A program made the translations under genes and the position numbers. The notes under the pieces are model-generated. The model searched no databases. It worked only from the letters and a program-made list of their open reading frames with translations, and was not told the DNA's origin. This document shows, piece after piece, positions 1 to 9,111 of a stretch of DNA of 64,000 nt. Source of the stretch: Dendrolimus kikuchii (taxonomy: Eukaryota > Arthropoda > Insecta > Lepidoptera > Lasiocampidae); contig CM034394.1 of the NCBI GenBank assembly GCA_019925095.2, positions 24,538,272 through 24,602,271 on the forward strand. The letters are read 5' to 3'. Each line of letters begins with the position of its first letter. Position 1 is the first letter of the stretch.

Positions 1-234
1 TGGGGGAGGATTGCGCGGTGAATAGAACCTATCTGGGCAGACCAACGGGACGGCGACCAGTTGGTCGGCCCAGATATCGTTGGAGTGACGTGGTAGAGGC
101 TGATCTGCGCGAGCTTCACGCCGATGACTGGCAGGAGACAGCGCTGAACAGGAAGGATAAGAGTATTGTCATTTCGGAAGCCAGGACTCATTTTGGGTCT
201 TTGAGCCGCAGCAGTTAGTTAGTTAATAGAGCGG
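1..234 (+). pseudogene. RTE-B LINE, C-terminal end of ORF2
   Basis: This is the very end of a non-LTR retrotransposon polyprotein; its 5' side lies outside the window. The frame is open from base 3 to a stop at 216-218 and contains the GRPTGRRPVGRPRYRW stretch, then VVEADLRELHADDWQ and ARTHFGSL. In RTE/CR1-like LINEs this kind of Arg/Pro-rich 'GRPRYRW' block lies just before the C-terminus. After the stop comes a short (GTTA)n tail. A second copy of the same family, broken by another repeat, lies on the minus strand at 3574-4275. It is a 5'-truncated, inactive copy. Clade assignment is by motif recognition only. Confidence 0.75.
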
Positions 235-745
235 AGATATGACCTAGATTCTTGTAATATAAAAGCAGAAACTCCACCAACCTTGAGATCAGCCCTCTCT
301 TGGCTCGGTTCAGGTTGCACTTGGGAACAGCGCACGGAACCATGATTTCACTTAAGAGCTATCACTTAGTACACAGATTAGGTCTTAATAAAAGTCACTG
401 GCACATAATTACAATTATTTGATTTTTTTAAACTAATGAGTTATGTCGTTGAACGTTGACAGCAATTGTCCAAAATGGCTGCCATTACCTTACTCTGCAT
501 TGGCCGTCACCTCACACGGAAAGAGGGTACCCAACAAAATCAGCAGAGCGATGTTTTACCTACTTATTACAGGCAAGAACTGAACACTCTCTTGTCGAAA
601 CCGACTTGATTTTGGGCCGATTTTTCAATTGTCACACAAAAGTTATCAGTCGAATAAATTGTAACTTCAGCGAATTCAAAAGTGAAAGTATTCAAGTGTT
701 TTACAAATGGAACTGCCAGTTTTAATTATTTCGATGTTATACGTT
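235..745. other. Unassigned stretch
   Basis: AT-rich sequence with short open frames (for example 456-725) that show no domain I recognise. No second copy was noticed elsewhere in the window. It leads directly into a LINE pseudogene. Confidence 0.4.
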
Positions 746-1233
746 ATTGTATGAATAATTTTACCTTATTACTTCCTATCCTTGATTATGCTGACGCCAG
801 CTATCAAAATTTAACCCAAGAACAACTTAATAAACTTGAGCGCCTCCAAAATTTTTGCATAAGATTCATATTTGGCCTACGCAAGTATGACCATGTCTCT
901 GAATTCCGAAAAAAACTCAAGTGATTGCCAATTCGATTTCGCCGGAATACTCACATCCTGTATTTTCTCTGTAGTATGTTATTTATCCCAAGTACTCCTG
1001 ATTACCTTAAATAAAGTTTTGAATTTCTTTCGTGCTCTCATAATTTACGCCATTCTACTAAACTTAAATTGAACACTCCTGCGCATAACTCAACTTTTTA
1101 TAACAATTCTTTTATTGTTAAGGCTATACAGCTTTAGAACACGCTTCCTGTTACTATCAGACAAGCAAAATCGGTAGCGATATTTAAAACTATGATCAAA
1201 AAATACTACCTGTCGTTGGAATATGATATTTAA
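746..1233 (+). pseudogene. Jockey/CR1-like LINE, C-terminal part of ORF2
   Basis: The frame reads LPILDYADASYQNLTQEQL, then NKLERLQNFCIRFIFGLRKY. This is the post-reverse-transcriptase region of insect Jockey/CR1-group LINEs ('hairpin LINE' here). A frameshift and stop occur near 922. Downstream, other frames still carry the family's closing block, in which a fill-in-the-gap 'Y-N-S-F-x-V-K-A-x-x-L' motif is followed by a 'P-V-T-I-R-Q-A-K-S-V' motif, ending at a TAA near 1231. Related C-termini occur at 5745-5905, 15909-16180, 19320-19545 and 38505-38690. The copy is 5'-truncated and dead. Confidence 0.8.
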
Positions 1234-1500
1234 ATTCATTTATAAACATTTATATATTTTGTAGATATGTATTTGTATGATATGTATATTGAGTATATAT
1301 CTATGTAATATGTAAAATTTCTGCATATAATATCTGATTTACATATTTATTATTAAAATGTAAGTAGTTCGTACTATATGTTAAGTATACCACCATCCCC
1401 ATTATCATCTCAATTCATTCCTGGGGTTGTCTGGAAGAGATCGCTTTTTAGCGATAAGATCGCCCTTTATACTATTATTATATTATAATAATATAGATAA
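1234..1500 (+). repeat. 3' UTR of hairpin LINE with ATCGCT/AGCGAT stem-loop
   Basis: It continues directly from the pseudogene above. The marker is CTGGAAGAG followed by a 6-bp stem (1440-1445 with 1450-1455) and a TTTT loop, then GATCGCCC. The same segment recurs about a dozen times in the window. It probably is the 3' recognition structure for the LINE's reverse transcriptase (inference). Confidence 0.75.
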
Positions 1501-2335
1501 ATGTAGTCGTTCTCAGCTAATAGTGGACCACTGTTGGCAAGGCTTTTATTTATGTATAGGACATAAAGTTGAAACAAAGCCCTGTCAAAACCAAAGTGAT
1601 GGCTAGTTTATACTAGCACGTTTTTTCAATGCAGAACCTATGAAACTATGACCTCAGCAACGAAAAAGGGAATTGCATCAGCACGCAACAATTAGTTCTT
1701 TGTTGCTCAAAGCACAATCCATGGCAATTCATAATCCTCTATACTCCACTTTCGAAACATCATATAACTATTATTCATCCCGCAAATATATACTTTATTT
1801 TACATTAAAATAAGGTGCATAATCTATTCAACAAATTATTTAATGATAGAACGTTTGAAAATATAAATTGTTCCATCAGCTGTTTGTTATGATTGATACT
1901 AAAATGAATTTGTACCTGCAGAGAATATGGTTGAAAATGGTTTGAAAGTTGACTAGGAGTTACTTTCATTTGAAATTGAATTCTTTACACGAAGTGTCAA
2001 ACGCTCCCTATACTGACATAGTGGTGAAATATCGACAAGTTAGAGACGCTCCATTGGTTTCTTTTAACTCCAGTTGACGAAAGACGTTCGGTTCATTATA
2101 CTTTGGATGTATTGAAACCTTTATTATAATGGAATAACGGTGCTGGAAGTAATTTTGAGGATGATTTTGTGAACGTCATCCTTGCTTTGTTACGTAGCTA
2201 ATTTACATACAAGTACCACCGCCAGCGTGTTTACGTGGCCTGTCAGTGTTTTTGTTCTGCACTCGCCTACTATTTGCTTAGTCCGCGTTCATGATAGGGA
2301 TGCATGTGTCCGTGATGCAATAAATTCTAAGTGAA
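1501..2335. other. Unassigned AT-rich stretch
   Basis: No open frame longer than about 60 codons and no match to any repeat family of this window was seen. Confidence 0.4.
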
Positions 2336-2500
2336 AGAGAGAGAGAGATAACACTTTATTGCATACCAAAATATATAATTACAAAAACAGGCCATATTTA
2401 CAATATTTTCTAGGCAACAATTGGCGGCCTTATCACTTAAAGCGATCTCATCCAGGCAACCTAAATCAAAGAAATATGAATCAGGCGATGTAGGTGGTGC
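2336..2500 (-). repeat. Hairpin-LINE 3' UTR, minus strand
   Basis: It starts with (GA)n and GATAACACTTTATTG, the reverse complement of the CAATAAAGTGTTATC tail. It includes GCGGCCTTATCACTTAAAGCGATCTC, the stem-loop with a changed loop, and ends near the 'cacctacatcgcctgattc' subfamily marker. No coding part is attached. Confidence 0.75.
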
Positions 2501-2625
2501 AAGTAATATATTTACTTATAAAAGAACAGGAACCCAATTCTGCTAGTACTATCTCGTCAAAACAGCCGGACACTATCGTCTAAATCGTAGCTTTGCCTGA
2601 TTTCGGAATTCTGTTAATTACAATA

Positions 2626-3313
2626 TCTATATATTAATACCGAAGTAAGAAAGAGAGTTGGTCTGAAAGAGAGTGTCGGGGTGAAGGTAAGGAAAGGAAT
2701 GCTCCGGTGGTTCGGGCATGTGGAAAGAATGCATGATGAAAGAATGACTAAACAGATATACAATGAAAAAGTGGATGGATGCAGAAGTCGTGGAAGGCCA
2801 CGACACACCTTCCATGATCAAATTGATCGTGTGCTAGCAGAAGGTGATGTCAGGAGCCTTAAGAACAGACGAGCGTGCATGACAAGAGTTATGAATGTCA
2901 AAGAAGCAAGTGAGCTGTGTAAGAATAAGCCTAAATGGCGCTCTGTCGTTCGTGCCTACCCCGCAAGGGAACTGGCGTGAAGTTATGTATGTATGCATGT
3001 ATGTATATATTAATACGTGAAGTAAAAACTTTGTACCCCTTTTTACGATAATTGGGCGGACGGAGGAGTATGAAATTTCGCACGCTTATAGTTTATATAG
3101 AGAAGAAGCGACGAATGCATTTTTTTTTAATTATGCATAAAAAAAATATCACACACGTTACCATATATGTGTCAAAACACACACAAGCATATATACTCTT
3201 TTGTTTATTGTTCAATTCAAATTAACAGTGTAGCCTTGGCGAAATCTGTGATTATAGGAGTATAGTCTTTCTGGTCGAAAAACAAACAATAAACACGTAT
3301 TACTACATACTAG
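2626..3313 (+). mobile_element. Lep1-type Helitron, interrupted by an RTE-A insertion
   Basis: The 5' end TCTATATATTAATAC (2626-2640) and the continuation GTGAAGTAAAAACTTTGTACC (from 3017) are separated by a 363-bp RTE-A copy flanked by a 13-bp duplication. The body (GGACGGAGGAGTATGAAATT and further) matches the copies at 22204 and 53411 up to about 3271. The last ~40 bases differ and end at a CTAG (3310-3313). It is non-autonomous, with no Rep/helicase frame. Confidence 0.8.
2641..3003 (+). pseudogene. RTE-A LINE 3' end, 5'-truncated
   Basis: The frame 2681-2980 encodes a 99-residue C-terminus: KGMLRWFGHVERMHDERMTK, then GRPRHTFHDQIDRVLAEGD, ending in YPARELA. This block is typical of RTE-like endonuclease/reverse transcriptases of insects. 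The stop is followed by GAAGTT and an (ATGT)n tail. TATATATTAATAC is repeated on both sides (2628-2640 and 3004-3016), a perfect 13-bp target-site duplication. About fifteen further copies share this end in the window. Confidence 0.85.
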
Positions 3314-3340
3314 TGGTCGGCCGTGGTCGAATATATATTT
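3310..3340 (-). mobile_element. Inverted Helitron 3' terminus
   Basis: Read on the minus strand, the sequence ATTCGACCACGGCCGACCAC runs into CTAG, as in the 3' ends of the copies at 22547 and 53730. Its CTAG coincides with the end of the plus-strand Helitron. How far the element extends to the right is unclear. Confidence 0.5.
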
Positions 3341-3356
3341 ATATGATAGTACGTAT

Positions 3357-3482
3357 CGCACCCTTAAAATTATAGAGACCTAAATCAAAATTTTGGGTTA
3401 TTGGATCTAAATACATATTGCATAAAAAATAAGGTACAAAATTGAATATTTTTAATTAGGTCTGTATAATTCTAAGGGTGCG
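3357..3482. mobile_element. 126-bp MITE with ~27-bp terminal inverted repeats
   Basis: The ends CGCACCCTTAAAATTATAGA and its near-complement at 3456-3482 match over 27 bases with about three differences. GTAT lies immediately outside both ends (3353-3356 and 3483-3486), consistent with a 4-bp target duplication. There is no coding capacity. Confidence 0.7.
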
Positions 3483-3573
3483 GTATGATCAACGTCATAG
3501 AACAAACACAGGAATTTCTCATCTTTAACTTTAACTTGATCATATGGCAGCGGACACCAAAATCAATTGAGAA
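3483..3573. other. Spacer before RTE-B tail
   Basis: Ninety bases without a recognised feature, ending in the ACTAACTAACT tail of the minus-strand RTE-B copy. Confidence 0.4.
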
Positions 3574-4275
3574 AACTAACTAACTCCGTTGGCTCAGTAA
3601 CCTAAAGTGAGTCTTGGCATCCAAAACGAGACCACGCCACTTTCCTCTGTCCTACGCAGTGCCTTGCCAGTTGTGGGCTTGTAATGCGGCAGGTCAGCTT
3701 CCAATCTGTCCTTCCAGCGATACTAGGGACGACTACCCGTCATCCGTGCAGGAACGGAGAAAGAATACAATTTCCTGCGGCCGGGCGGCCTGTCGTAAGA
3801 GGCGACTTAACAACCCACAGCCAGGTGGTAGGGCATTTGACCGACTAGATGGCTACCAGCCCTGGTCTAAAGTATGTCGCCATAACAACCTTGAGTTGTG
3901 TTCCGGCATTAGTGACTAGATTCCAGTCTGCCTTAAGAGAGCAGCAGCGCATTTGTGGCAACTTTGGTGTTGCAAATGTTCACAGGCGATGGTAACCGCT
4001 TTCCATCAAGTGGGCCGTCTGCCTGTCTGCTGATCTCCTGCAATAAAATAAAAAAAAACCAACCAGTCGCCGACCGACTGGTCGCCCCAAGCATGCTTTC
4101 TTCACTCTCCGATCCTCCTCCATCCGCTCTACATGACCGAGCCAGCGGAGACGATGAAATTTTACACTCTGTCCTTCCAGCGATACTTGTGACGACCAAC
4201 CGGTCGCCGACCGACTGGTCGGCCCAGTATGCTTTCTTCACTCCCCGATCCTCCGAGATTTTATCTACCCAATTA
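3574..4275 (-). pseudogene. RTE-B LINE C-terminus, split by an S1 insertion and internally duplicated
   Basis: Read on the minus strand it shows a block homologous to the LINE at 1-218: a 'W-L-G-H-V-E-R-M-E-E-D-R' like region, GRP/GRR repeats, then a region ending in 'R-L-T-L-G-Y' and the (GTTA)n tail. A plus-strand S1 repeat (3742-4058) interrupts it. In addition, a ~110-bp segment containing the GACCGACTGGTCG motif and CTTTCTTCACTC occurs twice (around 4060-4110 and 4190-4240), so this piece of the reading frame is tandemly duplicated. Several frameshifts and stops make it inactive. Confidence 0.65.
3742..4058 (+). repeat. S1 repeat, near full length
   Basis: A ~320-bp SINE-like unit: CCGTGCAGGAACGGAGAAAG at the 5' end, CGTAAGAGGCGACTTAACAA in the middle and CCTGCAATAAAATAAAA at the 3' end. 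No polymerase III box was recognised. Its final ~70 bases match the 3' end of the LINE at 17462-17968. It lies inside RTE-B. Confidence 0.8.
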
Positions 4276-4687
4276 TGTTGGGCTTGGGTCTTCTATTTCG
4301 GAGTTGATTCGCACCCTCCAGCTGCCATCTCCTTTCATTCTTGAGATCAATATTTTCCTAAGAAGAATCAATTGACATACTTTTTATAAACTTACAGAAC
4401 GTCGTAGAATCATAGATTTTTTATGAACTTGGACGTCATAAACAGGTACACGTAAGGTGAGAAATAGCGCCTTAATTATGGTTTGAAAGCAATTAAAATG
4501 ATTTCTATGACGATATTTTAAACGTTAGATTGTAAGATGTTATTTTAGCGCCTGTTCTTTTATGTTTTCAATTTTTAGAATTTATTGAACATATGTCCGC
4601 AATCCTATTATCTAATTATCTATTTTTATGCCAAATATGGTATGGTATGGCAAGGTATGATGAGGCCATTAGTAGAAAACTGATAGA
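4276..4687. other. Unassigned stretch
   Basis: AT-rich, no frame of note, no repeat match noticed. Confidence 0.4.
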
Positions 4688-4751
4688 GACATAGACAACA
4701 CTTTATTGTTCACCAAAACAAAAATTACAAAAAAATGTACAACAAGACAAT

Positions 4752-5152
4752 TCTGCGGAGTGACGCTCGCGGACCGCGTTCGTAATACCGAAGTAAGATA
4801 GAGAGTTGGTCTGAAAGAGAGTGTCGGGGTGAAGGTAAGGAAAGGAATGCTCCGATGGTTCGGGCATGTGGAAAGAATGCATGATGAAAGAATGACTAAA
4901 CAGATATACAATGCAAAAGTGGATGGATGCAGAAGTCGTGGAAGGCCACGACACGCCTTCCATGATCAAATTGATCGTGTACTAGCAGAAGGTGATTTCA
5001 GGAGCCTTAAGAACAGACGAGCTTGCATGACAAGAGTTATGAATGTCAAAGAGGCAAGTGAGGTGTGTAAGAATAAGCCTAAATGGCACTCTGTTGTTCG
5101 TGCCTACACCGCAAGGGAATTAGCGTGAAGTTATGTATGTATGTATGTATGT
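4752..5152 (+). pseudogene. RTE-A LINE 3' end nested in a LINE UTR
   Basis: Starts in TCTGCGGAGTGACGCTCGCGG, so it reaches further 5' than most copies. The frame 4829-5128 gives the KGMLRWFGHVERMHDERMTK to ARELA C-terminus and (ATGT)n tail. AAGACAAT flanks both sides (4744-4751, 5153-5160), an 8-bp target duplication. Confidence 0.85.
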
Positions 5153-5316
5153 AAGACAATACTTAGTAAAACAAAAGGTGGCCTTATCGCTAAAAGCGAT
5201 CTCTTCCAGGCAACCTGATTAAAGGAAATTCTTAAATTATCTGTAATTATTATGCAACAAAAAAAAGGAAAAAGAAAAATATGACATACATGGACAGCAG
5301 ATTACAGTCTTATTGT

Positions 5317-5712
5317 AAAGAGTTTTTGGCGGGAACTGAAAGGAGATGTTGTGCTGTGCAGTTTTATTTTATAAAAATGTGTAAAATTACTCTAAAATGA
5401 ACAATAGTTGTAGGATATTGATAGTTTTTGAGTAGTAATTATGTGTTTTATGATCTGGCTTAAAGGACAAGCCATTAACCTAAATAAATAATAATAATAA
5501 TAAGTCTATTGTAATCTATGAACTGCATAGTCAAATGTGGCCTTTTGAGTTGTCACAAGAACTCCGATGAATGGCACTAGCTGATTACCTACAGTTCAGC
5601 TGTGCTACACATAGGCTTAAGAAAATGAAGAAACTATATTGTAAACTAAGATCTGGCTTAAAGGCCTAGCTGCCAAGCCATAAACCTAAATAAATAATAA
5701 TAATAATAAGTC
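5317..5712 (+). repeat. Repeat J with internal duplication
   Basis: Starts GAGTTTTTGGCGGGAACTGA and ends CCAAGCCATAAACCTAAATA with an (AATA)n tail. Other copies: 7446, 20561 (minus) and 39040. Here a second, shorter copy of the terminal segment (about 5452-5515) replaces part of the middle. It is possibly a short retroposon; the class was not recognised. Confidence 0.6.
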
Positions 5713-6067
5713 TATTGTAAACTAGCACATACATTATTGCGTAAGACTTACATAATGATTCCTAAGTGAATTTTTAAATATGGCAAAAGATTTAGCTTTC
5801 CTGACATCAGTGGGCAAAGAGTTCCAAAGTAAGACAGCCTGCATGGCGAAGGAGTTGGAATGAAATGTTGAAGAGTGTGCAGGTGCCATTAACAGGAGAT
5901 TATTAGTGATATCTAAAACTTATATAGTAGTTAAAATTAAGGCTACAATTTTTTTGGCGGCGGTTGCAGCACTAGACTCTAAGGTCTGTATCGCGGCACC
6001 CAACACAATTTTATTATAGGAATTTTTAAATATAATTGATTTATTCATTAATTAGCCTAAAACTATG

Positions 6068-6232
6068 AGTGCGTGTTTGTTTGTGTGTGTGTGTTTGTGT
6101 GGGTGTGTGTGTGTTTATGTGTGTGTGTTTATGTGTGTGTGAGTGTGTGTGTTTACGTGTGTGTGGGTGTGTGTGTTTATGTGTGTGTGGGTGGGTGTGT
6201 TTATGTGTGTGTGGGTGTGTGTTTGGTATGTG
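6068..6232. repeat. TG-rich minisatellite
   Basis: Imperfect (TG)n broken by TTTATG and GGG units. The open frames on both strands here are compositional. Confidence 0.85.
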
Positions 6233-6284
6233 TGCCCCTAGTGTTGTGGTCAGTTTAGTATTGTGCATTCTGTGTCGCTGTAAT

Positions 6285-6690
6285 TTAATGTTTTAAACCA
6301 TTTACTAACTTGGTGTTTAAACTTTGATGATGATATTTCTTTGGCGGAGGGTGTGTTTTGGCATACTTTATTATAAATGGATATATGGAGGAAGGCGTTT
6401 GGCAAAGGATGTTATGTATTTTAGGTAAGGGTATATTATAAATTCCACGGGAGGTGAGGTATTGGAAGTTAGGGGCATTTAGATTTTGTTTATGAATTGC
6501 TGTGGCTACCTTGCAAATATAGAGTTGTCGGACTGTCAAAACGTCACATTCTATGTATAGTGTATTGGTGGGATATCTGTACGGTTTTTTATGCATAACT
6601 TTAAGTACTGCTTGCTGTGCTCGTTCTACCTCTATAATGTTTGTTTTTGGGATTCCTCCCCAAGCAGCAAGACAGTATAGAAGTAACGAT
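6285..6690 (-). pseudogene. LINE ORF2 C-terminal fragment (second Jockey/CR1-type family)
   Basis: About 130 residues in one frame on the minus strand: LAAWGGIPKTNIIEVERAQQ, then AVLKVMHKKPYRYPTNTLY and VRQLYICKVATAIHK. The AWGG, RAQxAxLK and 'RYPTxxLY' positions are typical of the region after the reverse transcriptase in insect LINEs. It begins abruptly at a junction with K-type sequence (6691-6783). Its frame is intact but lacks the catalytic part. Confidence 0.75.
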
Positions 6691-6783
6691 TTGTCTTCCG
6701 TGATCATGGCCACTACCGCGCTTAAAACCGTTAAAACGTAGTTTTATTATGTATACAAGTCGCGAAAAATTAAGAAAATATTA
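6691..6783 (+). repeat. K repeat end
   Basis: GTCTTCCGTGATCATGGCC followed by a 40-bp segment starting ACCGCGCTTAAAACCG and then GTATACAAGTCGCGAAAA. The same order and the reverse complement occur at 35453-35867. Confidence 0.6.
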
Positions 6784-7162
6784 CGTATAACACAGGTACA
6801 AATATAAATGAACACAACCAGTACATATTGCAAAATTCAATAACACGCGCAAAGTCCGTCACTATATAGCTCATCGAATGTTCACACGTCTTGCTCGTAT
6901 CGTAAACGTCGCTTGACTGCCTCACCCCTCCGTTCGGGCATTGTTTTATGCTAAACTATACAATACAACACTCGACCGCGTGGACTGAATTTTACAAGAA
7001 TTACACCTGGCTAACGACCATCATCAGGGATTACAATACACAATAAGTGGCTTTTCTAATTACAAATTTTAAACACAAAGTGAACAAAAAAGTCCAAATG
7101 CGGTAAGGTAAACTGTGCTTTATGCCAGGCAGGTGTGCATTCACTTTTGTCGGCCTGTAACA
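6779..7162 (+). repeat. LTR-like unit, 5'-truncated
   Basis: Matches 62660-63158 in order: CGTATAACACAGGTACAAAT, CGCGCAAAGTCC, ACACGTCTTGCT, CCGCGTGGACTGAATTT, ACACCTGGCTAA and GTAACA at the end. The start is replaced by K sequence. It is an isolated LTR-type remnant without internal genes. Confidence 0.5.
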
Positions 7163-7445
7163 ATATTTAGTATAAACGTTTATGATTGTGTTCAGTTCAA
7201 CCGTTAGAAGGGGGCGAGGAGCTCGATGATCTGTCTCTTGTCATGATTGATTGACATTAGTGACAATGACATATTTTACAGATTAAATACCGCTGTTAGT
7301 ACATTTATCGTAAGCGACATTTGGACACTAAGTATATTTTTTGTTGCAAAAGGCATTTTAAACTGTTATTTTGTTTCAAGACTTTCAGTTTTACCTAGAT
7401 TCGACCCTACTGAATCGAAAACTGAAATTCTTAAAACGAAATAAT

Positions 7446-7766
7446 AGTTTGAGTTTTTGGCGGGAACTGAAAGGAGATGTTGTGCTGTGCAGTTTTATTT
7501 TCTAAAAATGTGTAAAATTACTCTAAAATGAACAATAGTTGTAGGATATTGATAGTGTTTGAGTAGTAATTATGTGTTTTGTGAGAAATGTGAACTGCCT
7601 TTTGAGTTGTCACAAGAACTCCGTTGAATGGCACTACCTGATTACCTACAGTTCAGCTGTGCTACACATAGGCTTAAGAAAATGAAGAAACTATCTTGTA
7701 AACTAAGATCTGGCTTAAAGGTCTAGAAACCAAGCCTTAAAATCCAAAAAAAAGAAGAAATAATAG
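7446..7766 (+). repeat. Repeat J
   Basis: Collinear with the 39040 copy from GAGTTTTTGGCGGGAACTGA to CCAAGCCTTAAAATCC. It has a shorter A-rich end. Confidence 0.65.
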
Positions 7767-7950
7767 TCTAAATTCTAAAATATCTTTTAGGTACAATAAA
7801 AAAATTAACTTAGATCCAGATGGCGCTTACGACAAAATTGCGGTAAAGGCTGGATATTATCTGTTTGCTCAATTCCTGTGAAATATAATTGTTTTCATCT
7901 GTCACATGTTTTCTCTTCATTTTCAAAAGCAGGAGGTTCTAAATTCCAGT

Positions 7951-8225
7951 TTTTTTTATTGCAGGAGATCAGCAGACAGGCAGACGGCCCACTTGATGGA
8001 AAGCGGTTACCATCGCCTATGGACATTTGCAACACCAAAGGTGCTACAAATGCGCTGCTGCTCTCTTAAGGGGGAGACTGGAACCTGGTCACTAATGCCG
8101 GAACACAACTCAAGGTTGTTATGGTGACATACTTTAGACCACCTGGCTGTGGGTTGTTAAGTCACCTCTACGACAGGCCGCCCGGCCGCAGGAAATTGTA
8201 TTCTTTCTCCGTTCCTGCACGGATA
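7951..8225 (-). repeat. S1 repeat with internal deletion
   Basis: Poly-T and ATTGCAGGAG at the left, CCTGCACGGATA at the right. About 35 bases around GGGGTGGTAGCCATCCAGTC are missing. Confidence 0.8.
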
Positions 8226-8614
8226 AAATTTTAATGGGATAATACTATCATTAAAATTTTTCGCGCTTTCTTATAATCTAGCTTAGCGCTTTCTCACGGC
8301 GCAACAGCGCCCAACACTCTTACAAAGGCGCCAGCCCTGCTCTAAAATTCTAAAATCATTAAGAGCCTACGCCATACAAATACAACTTAGGTCGATGGAT
8401 GCGCGTCCGTCAATTTGTCAGGTTCGGCTGTCATCGGCCGCTTCTCAAACAATGCAGCGATAAAAGCACACCGACATCCGTTTCCGGCTACCGCACAAGA
8501 CGTGCCACAGATTAAAATGTTAACATAAAGAATGTCTGGCCGCTTCCCATGTTTTGGGGTGAGCATAATTGCATGCATGTTTATTATGTTTAAATAGTTG
8601 CATATTATCACCAT
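8226..8614. other. Unassigned stretch with short open frames
   Basis: Moderately GC-rich in places (about 8390-8520). The minus-strand frame 8387-8614 (75 codons) shows no recognised domain. Confidence 0.4.
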
Positions 8615-8871
8615 ATCTTGTGTATGTATATAACTTATGTGTATATTTGTATATATAGTATAGTTATATATTTATTATTAAAATGTAAGTAATCGTACAA
8701 TAATTATGTATACCACCGTCGCCACTCCTAATCAGAACATTCTTGCCACGAGTTGTCTGGAAGAGATCGCTTTTTAGCGATAAGACCGCCCTTTGTACCC
8801 AACTAGACTAATTAATACTAGTTCGTAAGTTTTTCTGTAATGGTGTACAATAAAGTGTTATCTATCTATCT
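8615..8871 (+). repeat. Hairpin-LINE 3' UTR
   Basis: Stem-loop at about 8766-8782 inside CTGGAAGAGATCGCTTTTTAG, then CAATAAAGTGTTATC and (TATC)n. It abuts the poly-T of the next S1 repeat. Confidence 0.75.
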
Positions 8872-9025
8872 AATTTTTTTATTGCTGGAGTGCAGCAGAT
8901 AGGCTGATGATTTAATTGACGAAAAGTTGCAACACCAATGTGCTGTCGGCCTCGAAGTGAGGAATGGCACCTGCCCACTGATACCGGAACACAATTCAAG
9001 GATATTATGGCGGTATATTCTAGGT
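8872..9025 (-). repeat. Diverged, truncated S1 repeat
   Basis: ATTGCTGGAG through GGAACACAATTCAAG can be aligned to S1. The right third is missing. Confidence 0.6.
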
Positions 9026-9111
9026 AGGTAACTCTTTATTGTGGCAAAGCATAGACAAACAGAAGTAAAAAAAAACCGACTTCAAAAACTAAAAAACTAT
9101 TATTGTATGTC

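Larger units (their letters stand above)
4688..5905 (-). pseudogene. Hairpin LINE, C-terminus plus 3' UTR, carrying two nested insertions
   Basis: Minus strand. Coding remnant 5745-5905 reads as the family's closing block: residues equivalent to H-S-N-S-F-A-M-Q-A-V-x-L-W-N-S-L-P and then R-K-A-K-S-F. The UTR follows toward lower coordinates, with the stem-loop at about 5175-5215 and the CTTTATTGT tail near 4697. It is interrupted by RTE-A (4752-5152, plus) and by repeat J (5317-5712, plus). Removing both inserts joins one continuous LINE end. Confidence 0.7.

Noticed and set aside
2614..2821. Frames antisense to RTE-A (MIMEGVSWPSTTSASIHF type), found at every copy
   Set aside because: Shadow frames of the LINE C-terminus.
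6041..6296. Three overlapping open frames of Cys/Val or His/Thr repeats
   Set aside because: They are translations of the TG-rich minisatellite.
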